From assembly GCA_018433975.1 (NCBI GenBank), contig JAHDQE010000064.1, forward strand, positions 20,428 through 84,427: a stretch of 64,000 nt of DNA, in the 5' to 3' direction. Under the pieces are notes generated by a model. The model had not been told where the DNA came from, did not search any database, and was given only the letters and a program-made list of their open reading frames with translations. A program made the position numbers and the translations under genes. Source of the stretch: Ornatilinea sp. GTDB taxonomy: Bacteria; Chloroflexota; Anaerolineae; Anaerolineales; Anaerolineaceae. Positions 40,661 through 51,800 of this stretch are shown piece by piece; the stretch's first letter is position 1; the number at the start of each line of letters is the position of its first letter.

Positions 40661-41323
40661 TTATTCATCTGAAGTTTTCAGGTTTACCAGGCCATGCCGC
40701 AGTGCGGCGAGCACAGCCTGGGTGCGGTCTGATACACCTAATTTTGACAAAATAGAACTGATGTAATTCCGAACCGTTCCTTCGGAAAGGTATAAATTGC
40801 GCGCAATATCCGAATTGGACAACCCTCGTGCCATCAATTGCAATACTTCATTTTCCCGCTCACTGAGCATGTGGGTAGTGGATGCTTTTATATCCGGCAG
40901 ATTTTGTTGGGCGATGTTATTGAGCAGTTTCCTGGTGATAGATGGGTCAACATAAGCGTTACCCTGAACAGTGCCCTTGATGGCGCGAATTAAATCCTGC
41001 CGCGGTGCATCTTTGAGCAAGTAGCCGGATGCTCCGCTGCGGATTGCATCAAAGAGCCATTCATCGTCATCATAAGTGGTGAGCACTAAAATCTTTATTT
41101 CAGGATATTGGTTATGAATTTTTTGGGTTGCAAAAATGCCATTCATCACCGGCATTTTTAGATCCATCAGGATCAAGTCAGGGTGATATTTTTGGGCCAA
41201 TTGGATCGCTTCATTTCCATTGTAACCAATACCCAAGATTTCAATTTCCGGATCACTGCCTAATATTTTATTCAACCCCTCGCACACAATTTCCTGGTCA
41301 TCGCAAAGAACGATTCTAACCAT
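40661..41323 (-). CDS. NarL/LuxR-type response regulator
   Basis: 220 residues. A receiver domain (1-125) has the acidic DD pair (about 8-9), the phospho-acceptor Asp in LILMDLKMP (about 54) and Lys in LLKDAPR. A LuxR-type helix-turn-helix (about 150-215) shows ERENEVLQLMARGLSNSDIA. It overlaps the histidine kinase gene by 8 bases, so the two form one unit. Its targets are unknown; the divergent giant-protein gene is the closest. Confidence 0.95.
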   Translation of the reverse strand: MVRIVLCDDQEIVCEGLNKILGSDPEIEILGIGYNGNEAIQLAQKYHPDLILMDLKMPVMNGIFATQKIHNQYPEIKILVLTTYDDDEWLFDAIRSGASGYLLKDAPRQDLIRAIKGTVQGNAYVDPSITRKLLNNIAQQNLPDIKASTTHMLSERENEVLQLMARGLSNSDIARNLYLSEGTVRNYISSILSKLGVSDRTQAVLAALRHGLVNLKTSDE

Positions 41324-42572
41324 CGAAAGGCTCCTCCAGTATAAGACGAACGGTTGTTCCGTTTTGTGGGTCGCTTTTCAAAGTGAGTTTTGCGCCGATT
41401 ATTGCAGCCCGTTCTTGCATCCCTTTGAGCCCATAATGTTCCGTGCTGTTGATCTCTTTCGGGGAAAAACCCTTGCCGTCATCGTTAATAACCATCTCCA
41501 GCCAGCCCTCCATCTGGGAAAATGACATGGACATATGATGAGCATCGGCATGTTTGACGATGTTTTCGAATGTCTCCTGAGCGATCCGGTAAATGCCCTG
41601 TTCAACATAGGGCGGGAGCTCTGTGATTTCTTCCGGAATGTGTATATCCAATTCCAGGCCGGCCCGTTCCGCAGTAGATTGAGCAAGGGTTTGCAAGGCA
41701 AGACATAGTCCTAAATCTGTCAGTGGAGCGGCACGTAGATCGCGGAGAGCTCGGCGCGTTTCGGATAATCCGGAGCGGGTGGTTGCGAGGGAAATCTCCA
41801 GCATTTCCGCTACTTCGGCTTGGTGGGGGTCAATCACGGTTTTTGTTGCTTCCAGTTGGACGGCGAGACTACTCAGCGTGTGTGCCAGGGTGTCATGCAG
41901 TTCTCTGGCTAACCGATTCCGTTCTCTGCTGACGGTGAGCTGTTCCTGCGTGAGCGCGTGCTGTGCCAGTTTGACATTGGCATCCATAAGGTGCAGACGT
42001 TGATCCCGCTGGGTTCTCATCAGTTCACAGATGATATATCCCACAATGATGAAAGAGGTTGTCCTTAGAAAATCCACCCCCATAATTTGAAGCACGGAAA
42101 GATTAAACTTGTCCGCGATGATCCATGCAGAGGAGGCATCGTAGATCCCCGTGAACAGTGAAAACAGGAGGACTTCGCGCAAGCTGTATTGCCAGGCAAT
42201 AAGCACCAGCGGCACAAAAAGTAAGGGGATCAACTGGAAAGCGCTGAAGACAATATTGAGAGAAACTTTTTCTAAACCGGTCATGAAGTAAACCGAAGAA
42301 TTGATCATGGGGAAGATGGTGGCAGCGATCAAAGCGAGGGGCAGATAAAAACCTTTCAATTTACGCTCCAACCAGGGAATGGATAGGTAGAGCAGCAGAA
42401 AAAAGGATGTTGCCAGATTGACCTGATCCCGGGTTGGATTGACATCTTTTGAGAGGAACGCGTTTAGAATTGGGCCGCTGAACGATGTCAGAAAGAGATA
42501 GGCCACCGTTTCAAGGCCAATAAACAGGCGAAAGATATTCAGAAGACCAGGTTTAATGCCTTTCTCTTTCAT
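41316..42572 (-). CDS. Sensor histidine kinase, DesK/NarL-type (HisKA_3)
   Basis: 418 residues. Six predicted membrane helices occupy about residues 10-185, with no large extracellular loop, so it may sense membrane state or a small hydrophobic signal. A coiled coil follows, then the phospho-acceptor motif ELHDTLAHTLSSLA (His about 228), and the HATPase with NDDGKGF and GLKGMQERAAIIG. It partners the response regulator with which it overlaps. It starts 236 bases from the divergent giant gene, suggesting (not proving) control of that gene. Confidence 0.93.
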   Translation of the reverse strand: MKEKGIKPGLLNIFRLFIGLETVAYLFLTSFSGPILNAFLSKDVNPTRDQVNLATSFFLLLYLSIPWLERKLKGFYLPLALIAATIFPMINSSVYFMTGLEKVSLNIVFSAFQLIPLLFVPLVLIAWQYSLREVLLFSLFTGIYDASSAWIIADKFNLSVLQIMGVDFLRTTSFIIVGYIICELMRTQRDQRLHLMDANVKLAQHALTQEQLTVSRERNRLARELHDTLAHTLSSLAVQLEATKTVIDPHQAEVAEMLEISLATTRSGLSETRRALRDLRAAPLTDLGLCLALQTLAQSTAERAGLELDIHIPEEITELPPYVEQGIYRIAQETFENIVKHADAHHMSMSFSQMEGWLEMVINDDGKGFSPKEINSTEHYGLKGMQERAAIIGAKLTLKSDPQNGTTVRLILEEPFDG

Positions 42573-42676
42573 GTTTTCATCATATCATAAATAGAAATGG
42601 ACAAGTCAAGTTTCCGGCTAATGGGTATTGAGTCTCTGTATAGGTCTTGCCTTATTTATTAGTGACATAATTCACC

Positions 42677-42705
42677 TTGAAAAAGTGGGCCAATCCACCT
42701 ATAAT
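42677..42705 (+). promoter_or_regulatory. Near-consensus promoter for the giant-protein gene
   Basis: -35 TTGAAA (42677-42682), 17-base spacer, -10 TATAAT (42700-42705), one mismatch in all. It is about 100 bases before the ATG at 42809, divergent from the two-component operon. Confidence 0.8.
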
Positions 42706-42808
42706 CTTTTTAATGTTGGGGGAATAAGCCCATTTCACAACATTGAATCTCCCGAAAGATCGTTACCTGGGATCAATTCCAAGAATTATATATTGTAAAG
42801 GGGAATAC

Positions 42809-45800
42809 ATGGTTTACAATCCTGCCGCAAAGAAATTGTACTCTACCATCATGTTGATCTGCATGCTCGTTTCATCACTTCAACCTACTTTGATGGTTTC
42901 TGCACATGAGGTTGTTGGGGAAAGTCAAATAAGCGATTCGCCGGATATCATTAAAAGTGGACCGGATTTCAGTGAATTTAGCGCGCCGTTGGCTCAGGAA
43001 ACGGAAATTCCAACGGAGGAAGCTACACCTTCTCAAGCTGAGGCAACGTCTGGAGCTACGCTGGAGTCAACCCTAGAACCAACGATGGAACCAACACTTC
43101 AGGTTGAAGATGCCGAAGAAGAACTGGTAGGTGCTCTGGGAGAAGAAGGTGAGATTATCCAGGCCATGGGGTCAGAGAGTATTTCCATTGATGTTTCTCA
43201 TGGGGGAATTGACATAAATGGGTTTACGGCAGATACGAGATTGACGCTTACCATATACCAGGAAGGGGATCCTGTTTGGAGTTCAGTCTGCACTACAGAT
43301 GAAAACGGTGATGTGCATATTGATATCGACGAATATCAAATCATTCCAACAGAGGGGACAACTTATGTGGTCACGGATGAGGTTACCACTCGAAGTGTGG
43401 TCGCTGTTCCGCTGACTGTGGATGGGGTCGATTTTGACAATGACACAGTGTGGGGCACAGCAACACCAGGCACAACGGTGTTCGGTGGCGGCGGGAACGA
43501 TTCCACAAGTGCCGGCGTGGATGTGGTGGCAGATGTCAATGGCGACTGGACGGCGAATCTATCCACGATATCTTTTGATCTGACGGAAGATATGAATCCC
43601 TGGGCTCAGATATTTGATGCGGAAAATGATGTAGTACGCGCCAATATGCTGTTTCCTACTGTTGAGGCCAACATCACGAATAATTGGATTAAAGGGCACC
43701 AATTTACGCTGGGAGCTGATGTGACTTTCACGCTGCTGGACGGCGAGGAAGTTCTATGGGGCCCAGACACTATTCCGGCCGATTATTATGGAGAGACCGA
43801 TTCCCGTTCCGTACCGGTAGATCTTGTCCCCGGTCTTACGGTTCTGGCCACCGATGGAAAACTCACCAAATCGGTCGATCTGGCGAATATCCAGATCGAT
43901 GGAGTGGATTATGATACGGACCACTTTTGGGGTACGGTTGCACCTGATCAGTATGTTGCTGCCAAAGCTCGCGAAGGTGATGTGGGAGGCGGTATAACTC
44001 AGACGGTCCAGGCGGATAGTTCTGGCTATTGGGAGGCCGATTTTAGCGAATTGTTAGATCTCAACGAACAAAGCTGGATTTGGGCTGTGCTGGTCGATCC
44101 GGATGGGAATGAGACGGCAGCAGCGTGGAATACAACGCCTGCCTCTCAAATCTCGGCCTCTCTTGAATACAACTGGATTAATTTATGGAATTTTCAATCC
44201 GCAGAAGAAGTCAGTTTAACGGTTAAAGGTGGGGAGACGGTTCTGTATGGCCCGAACACCTTTACCATGGACGAAGATGGCTCCAACTGGATAGATGGAT
44301 GGATTCACTCAATTGATTTGATTCCAGGCCTGACCATTGAAGCCGCCGGCAGCAGTTACACCAAAATCCTGACTTTGGAACAGATTGAGATTCAATCTGT
44401 AGATTATGCGGCGGATGATGTTTTTGGCGTTGGCGTGGCCGGAGCAAACCTCCGGGTGTGGGGACATGATGATGAAACGGATACCGATACCGGCCTGGAT
44501 ATTGTCGTTGGGGGAGACGGCAACTGGTCCGCGGATTTTTCGGGCATTCTGGATTTGAAAACAACGGAGTGGATTGGGGCCGACTGGGAAGACGAAGATG
44601 GGGATATTGTTCATAGTGAAACCATCAGACCTCATATCGAAGCCTCAGCAATCAATGACTGGATTAACTTGATCGATTTTGAGCCTGGAGAAGAAGTCAG
44701 TTTAACCATCAAAAATGGAGAAACGATTCTGTTTGGCCCGAGCACATTTACCATGAACGAAAGTGGGAATTATGCGGTGGGGAATGATGCAACTTCCGTG
44801 GACCTGGTGCCCGGGCTGACGATAGAAGCATCGGGCAGCAGTATTGTCAAAACACTGGTTCTGGGTTCGGTTGAAATCCAGTTTGTGGATTATGAAGCGG
44901 ACGATGTTTTCGGTATTGGAGAAGCCGGATCAGAGATTCAAGTTTGTGTCTATGATGATAATACATATACCAGCAGTTGTCTTGAAAATATCTCAGTAGC
45001 GGGTGATGGCAGTTGGTCCGCAGATTTTTCGGGTGTTTTTGACCTTCAAACCGGGATGTGGTTTGGGGTTTATCAGAAAGATGAAGATCATGATTCCACA
45101 TTGGGTGAATTCCAGGACCTTCCGCATGTTGAAGCCTCTCTTGAATACAACTGGATTAGTTTACGGGATTTTCGCCCCACGGAAAAAGTCAGTTTAACGA
45201 TTAAAGATGGAGAGACGGTTCTGTACGGCCCGAACACGTTTACCATGAACGAAGATGGCTCCTATTGGATAGGGTCCAGGGTTCAAAAGATCGATTTAAT
45301 CCCGGGCCTGACAATTGAAGCCATTGGCAAGCATTTTACTAAAACCCTGACTCTGGAACAGGTTGAGATTCAATCGGTGAATTATGCGGCGGATGATGTT
45401 TTGGGTGCTGGAGTAGCGGGAACAAGCCTCCGGGTTTGGGGGCACGATGATGAGACGGATACTGACACCGGCCTGGATATTGTCGTTGGGGGAAACGGCA
45501 GTTGGTCTGCGGATTTTTCGGGTATTCTGGATTTGAAAACAGCAGAGTGGATTGGGGCTGACTGGGAAGATGAAGACGGGGATATTATCCATTGTGAAAC
45601 GCCCAGACCTCATATCGAAGCTTCGGTAATCAATAACTGGATCAACTTAATCGATTTTGCACCGGGGGAAGAAATCGGTTTAACGATTAAAGATGGAGAG
45701 ACGGCCCTGTTTGGCCCGAGTACATTTACCGTGAACGAAAGTGGGAATTATGTAGTAGGGAGTGATGTGACTTCCGTGGATCTGGTGCCCGGACTGACCA

Positions 45801-48800
45801 TAGAAGCAGTCGGCAGTAGTATTGTTAAAACGTTGGTTTTAAGTTCGATTGAAATCCAATCCGTGGATTATGGAGCGGACGATGTTTTCGGTATTGGAGA
45901 GGCCGGGTCAGAGATTCAAGTTTGCGTCTATGATGATAATTCGTATACCAGCGACTGTCTTGGAAATATTTCGGTGGCAGGCGATGGCAGCTGGTCCGCA
46001 GATTTTTCGGGTGTTTTTGACATTCAAGCGGGGATGTGGTTTGGTGCTTACCAATACGACGAAGACAGAGATAGTACATCGCATTGTGAGGCGTTCGAAT
46101 CTCATATTGAAGCTTCTGTGACGAATAACTGGATCAATTTACAGGGTTTTCACCCCGCGGAAGAAGTGAGTTTAACGATTAAGGATGGGGAGACGGTTTT
46201 GTATGGTCCGAACTCGTTAACCATGGACGGAAATGGTTCCCTCTGGATAGATGCAGAGTTAACCCCGGGCCTGACAATTGAAGCGGCTGGCAGCAATATT
46301 ACCAAAACCTTAACTTTGACCTCCGTTGCTGTTCAATTTGTGAATTATGTAGAGGATGTTGTTGCCGGAATTGGAGAAGCCGGATCGCATGTTCGGGTTT
46401 GTGTGCATGATGATGAGACGGATACGGAAAACTGTTTTGAAAACATTCCGGTGTCAAATGATGGCAGCTGGTCGGCTAATTTTTGGAGCCATTTTGATAT
46501 TCAAGTAGGAATGTGGGTTGGCGCTTATCAATATGATGAGGATTATGACTACACACTTGCTGAATTCCAAAATCCCCCGCACATTGAGGCCTCTGCTGTC
46601 AGCGAGTGGGTTGGCGGCTGGGATTTCAGACCGAATACAGAGCTTACGCTTGAGGTAAAGCAGGACTACACAACGGTATTTGGGCCGCAGACAATAACCA
46701 GCCGGGATGATGGATCCTTCTGGTTTGAAGTATGGCGGACTTCTTTTGAGCTTGAACCCGGGATGACGGTGGTTGTAACGGATGGATTGTGGACTAAAGA
46801 ATTATTCCTGGAAAGCATTTCGATTGATGAGGTGGATGAAGATAATGACCAAATCTCTGGTTCTGCGCCACCTTTTGCCTCGCTGCGGGTAGAGGCGAAC
46901 CTGGGATCGGATACCTCTCGCGTCCAGATTAATGTTAATGCCGATGATCAGGGGAACTGGTCAGCAGATTTCAGCGGGCAGCTGGATATTCGGTATGGTA
47001 CCTGGATGGGGATTTATCTGGAAGATGAGGATCTGGATGTGTCTGTTTATGACATGGAGGTCAGAACGGATGGTGTGATCACTGCGGCTGTTTTGGAGGA
47101 TTATGTTGAGTTCAGCGATTTTTCTTCAACAGCGGAGATAGAGGTTGAAGTGTTTGATGATTCGGATACCAGCATCTTTGGTCCGGAGATATTGTATTCT
47201 GATGAAGACGGTTTTGTGAAATTATCACGCGAATGGCATGGTCTCGACCTTATTCCAGGGATGAGGGTAACCGCAACAGAAGATAGTGCAGGAATAGCCA
47301 AAGAATTGGTGCTCCAGGACGGCTCCATCGATTCAATGGATATTATGGCGGATCTTCTGTATGGTACGGCTCCTCCTGATACCTTGGTAAAGGTGTCTGT
47401 TCATAATTATGACCAATTTGAAACCCTGACATGTCAATCCGATGTTTCAGGGAATTGGACGGCAGATTTTGCTTCAATGGGTGTGGACCTCAACGAGTAC
47501 ACCTGGGCTGAACTGGGTATTCCGGATGCGGATGGAGATGAGACCCGCATCAGCTGGTTCGTCCCGGAAATCGCTGTGATTACCAATCATGACACCGTGG
47601 AAACCTGGGGCTTTAAAGCTTATTCGGATGTGACAATCCGGATTTTTGCGCCCGCGAGTGAGGGCGGAGCTAAACTGTACGGTCCTGAAACACGCCAGAC
47701 TGATCAGAATGGTCAGGCCAGATGGAGTTATTATCAACATGGTGTGTCGCTTATACCTGGAGTCCAGATTGAAGTGGATGACGGTACCAGCTTTAAAACC
47801 CTGGTGGTAGAACCGGTTACATTGGATGTGATTGATCTGGAGAATGATCTTTTGCAGGGCACCGCAGCCCCGAATACGACTGTACATGTGCTGGTGGGTG
47901 TCAATTGGTGGGAGGCATATAAATTCCCGGTACAGTCGGATGGTTCCGGTAATTGGACGGCAGATTTGGGCGCTGAAGGATTTGATATTACTGACAATAT
48001 GAGGGCCCTTATTCATGTAATCGATGAGGATGGAGATAAATCACGCTGGTATGAAACCTGGCCTAAAGATGATCCTGAGGTCTGGGCGAGTCTGACGCAT
48101 GATTGGGTGATGCTGACCCATTTCACTCCAGATGCGGCGGTTGAACTGGAAATTAAAGCGGCAGATGAAGAAGTCCTGTATTCTTCGTTTGTCGGGCAAG
48201 ACGGCTACTATTGGATGCTGCCAGAGGAACACGGTATAGATCTGCAACCGGGAATGGTGATCAAAGCTACCGACACAATGACTTCAGAAACCAAAGAACT
48301 GGTGCTGGAGCCGCTGGTTGTTTCCGGAACGGATTATGAAGCGGATACCGTCAGCGGTACCGCGCCGCCCAACACCACGGTCATTACCTCGGTATATTGG
48401 AACAATTGGCAGGAAAAATACGAAATAACGACTCTTTCCGATGGTTCCGGGGATTGGCTGGCCGATTTCGGCGGCGAAGGAACGGATTTGCTGCCATACA
48501 TGGTGGCAGAGTCAACCATTGCCGACGGCGATGGTGACCGCACCTCTGCCAGGCTTACCGAGCAGCCGGTGTTGGATACTGTGCGTTTGAACTACGCCAG
48601 CGCGGAACCCCAAACACTGGATCCTTCATTTGCCAGTGAGCGTGGGGACCGTTTCCTGCTGGACCAGCTTTTCGCCGGTCTGGTCGGGTTGGATGATGAA
48701 ACTGCGGACGTATATCTTGAACTGGCTTCGGACTGGAGCGTTTCTCCGGATGGGCGGGTCTATACTTTCGACCTGCGTCCGGATATTGTGTGGAGCGATG

Positions 48801-51800
48801 GAACTCCGATCACCGCTTCGGATGCTCGGTTTGGCATCTTGCGGGCGATTGAGAATGGCAGTGATACGAATTTTGGTTACCTGCTGGATCCAATCCAGAA
48901 TGCTCCTGCTTATCGAGAGGGTAGTGCAACGGCAAGTGAAGTCGGGGTGGCCGTGCTTTCAGCGACACAGCTCCAGGTCACACTTTCTGAGCCGGATTCT
49001 TCTTTCCTGTGGGTGTTGGCAACACCGGTAGGCAGGCCGCTGCCTCAGTTTGTTGTGGAGACCTGGGGTGAAGATTGGACGGCGCCGGAGCATATTGCCT
49101 GTAGTGGAGCGTATCAGATGAGCTGGTATGTGGATTATGAAGGCTTTATGCTGATAAAGAATCCGAACTACTACGATGCGGGAAGTGTGCAAATTGATGA
49201 GGTGAGATGGTATTTTGAGGAATATATTGACTCCTGGCAGATGTATCTAGATGGTGCAATTGACACAGTATACCTGCCAACGGATGTCGATTATGACCGC
49301 CCGCAGGAAATATCTCTTGTTCCGTACCAGCAGGTAGAGTATTACGGTTTTAGCCTGTCTGAGCCCCCGTTTGATGATTTACTGGTCCGGAAAGCATTTA
49401 TCGCGGCAGCCAACCGTTCCGGGTTGGTAGATGCGATAAGAGGAGGACTGGCGATTGATGGGTTGACATTTACCCCGCCGGGAGTCTTTGGAGCTATTGA
49501 TGGAAATGCCGAGAACATTGGCATCCCATATGAGCCGACACAGGCCCAGCAGTGGCTGGCACAGGCCGGCTATCCGGGCGGGACAGGTCTTCCTGCGATC
49601 ACTGTCTGGCACAATGAGAATTCGGGGCACAGCGCGGTTGCCGGGTATCTCCATGATAACTGGGTCAACATCCTGGGAGTGGATGTGGCAGAACAATCTC
49701 AGGCATGGGATGAATACCTTGCGGGAGTAGAAAACGGAAATTATCAAATATGGCGGATAGGTTGGGCATCCGATTATCCGGAAGCTATCAATTTCCTGCG
49801 GGGGGCAATACTGCAGGGGTCTTCCCGCTTTGGAGATTGGGATTCCACTGCTTATGAGAATCTGATTCACCAGGCCGAAGCGGAACAGGACTCCGAAGCG
49901 CGTAAGCTGTTATACAAACAGGCTGAAGAAATCCTGGTGCAAACAGATGCGGTGGTGCTGCCGCTATTTTATGGAGCTTATCCGCTGGCGACCCGTCTTT
50001 ATCTTGAACGTACGTACAGTTCACCCGAGCGGGGACATATCGCTAACTGGCGGATTACCAAGAAACATGCTGAAGTGGCGGCGGGCGATCCCTTTGCGCT
50101 CATCTCTGAAGATGGATTGAGCTTTATTCAATCCGGCGGTGGACTGTTTGATACTACCGTGGAAGCGGTGTATGTACCCATGTACGGCCCACTGCCCGAC
50201 GGTAAGGGGGATATCGGCAAGGGGTTTGAGTTTTATGCTTATGACAAAGCGTCCTGGCAACTGGCTTCACCACAGCAAGGACAGACGTATCAGATTACCA
50301 TTAACTATCTGGATGAGGATGTCGAGGGGATTGTTGAAGATTCTTTGAGGTTCTATTATTGGAATGCTCAAACCGAAAACTGGGAAATGAAATCGGCCGA
50401 TAGTTTCAATATGAGCACCAACAGCCTGACGGTAACGGTAGATCAATCAGGACTGTGGACGGTATTTGGTGATTCGATTCCGACTGAGCCGGTTGTTCGA
50501 GGAAATCTGGATGAAGATACGATTAAGGGAGAAGGGTTCACTCAAGGCGGGGAAGTAACCCTAAAAGTTTATAACCCCGGTACTTCAATACCTGCCTGGC
50601 AATCTGACAGTATTCCAGTTTCACAATTCGGCGATTTCTGGCTGGCGAAGGGGAACCATTCCCTCGATCTGCGGTTGGGCAGCAAAATTGTTGCTACGGA
50701 TCAATCAACCGGGATTGAGAAAACGTTGATACTTGACGCCCTTTCCGTGGATGAGGAAGTGGACTTTGAAGCTGCTATTGTGAAGGGGACTTCTACGCCT
50801 GGCGCTGAAGTGAGCGTACGGGCGGAGCGTACGGACGGCAGCCTGACACTGGATGTCATTGCGGATCCGGGAGGGAATTGGACAGCAGAATTTGGTATGC
50901 AGGCTTTTGATCTGGACGAGGAAACCGAGTTCACGGCCTGGGTCACGGATAAGGATGGGGACGAAACGGCTGCTAAAGCGCTGTCGCCGCACGCCCCGGA
51001 TCTGGTTTCGATAGGCGTACAAGGGCAAGATCCTGTTACACTGGACCCCTCATTGGCCACAGATGCTTCTTCCACGTTGTATCTTGAACAGATGTTTATT
51101 GGTTTGCTGGATCTGGACGATGAAACCAGCGAGGTCAGGCCGGAGCTGGCAGAGAGCTGGACGGTTTCTCCGGACGGTACGGTATACACTTTCCATCTTC
51201 GGGATGATGTTTATTGGAGCGATGGCACACGGGTAACCGCTAATGACGCACGCTACGGTATTCTCCGCACGATCGATCCGGCGGTAGGTTCCAACTACTC
51301 TTATGTGCTGGAAGAAATCATTCAAAACGCAAAAGAATTTCGTGAAGGCAGCGCGACTGCACAAGAGGTGGGTGTTAAGGCATTGAATCTTTCTACTCTG
51401 GAGATCACTCTGACCCATCCTGCCAGTTATTTTTTATCCATATTGACCATGTGGAATACCCGCCCACTTCCTGAGGGTGTGATTGAGGTCTGGGGAGAGG
51501 ATTGGACCCAGCCGGAACACATTGTTACCAGTGGTGCTTACCGCATTACGCGCAGGACGGATAATTACATCCTGATGGATAAGAATCCAAATTATTTCGA
51601 TGCGGATAATGTTGCCATTGAGCGAGTTAAGTTCCTGCTCGTGGATGACGCGGATGCCTGGAACCTTTATTTGAACGGGGACCTGGATACCACTACTGTT
51701 CCGTTGGGTGTGGAGCCAGGAGCCGAATTAACCGGAGAACTGCATACCAGTCCCCAAATGTGCACCTATTATTATGGGTTTAATACCCAGGCGGATGTGG

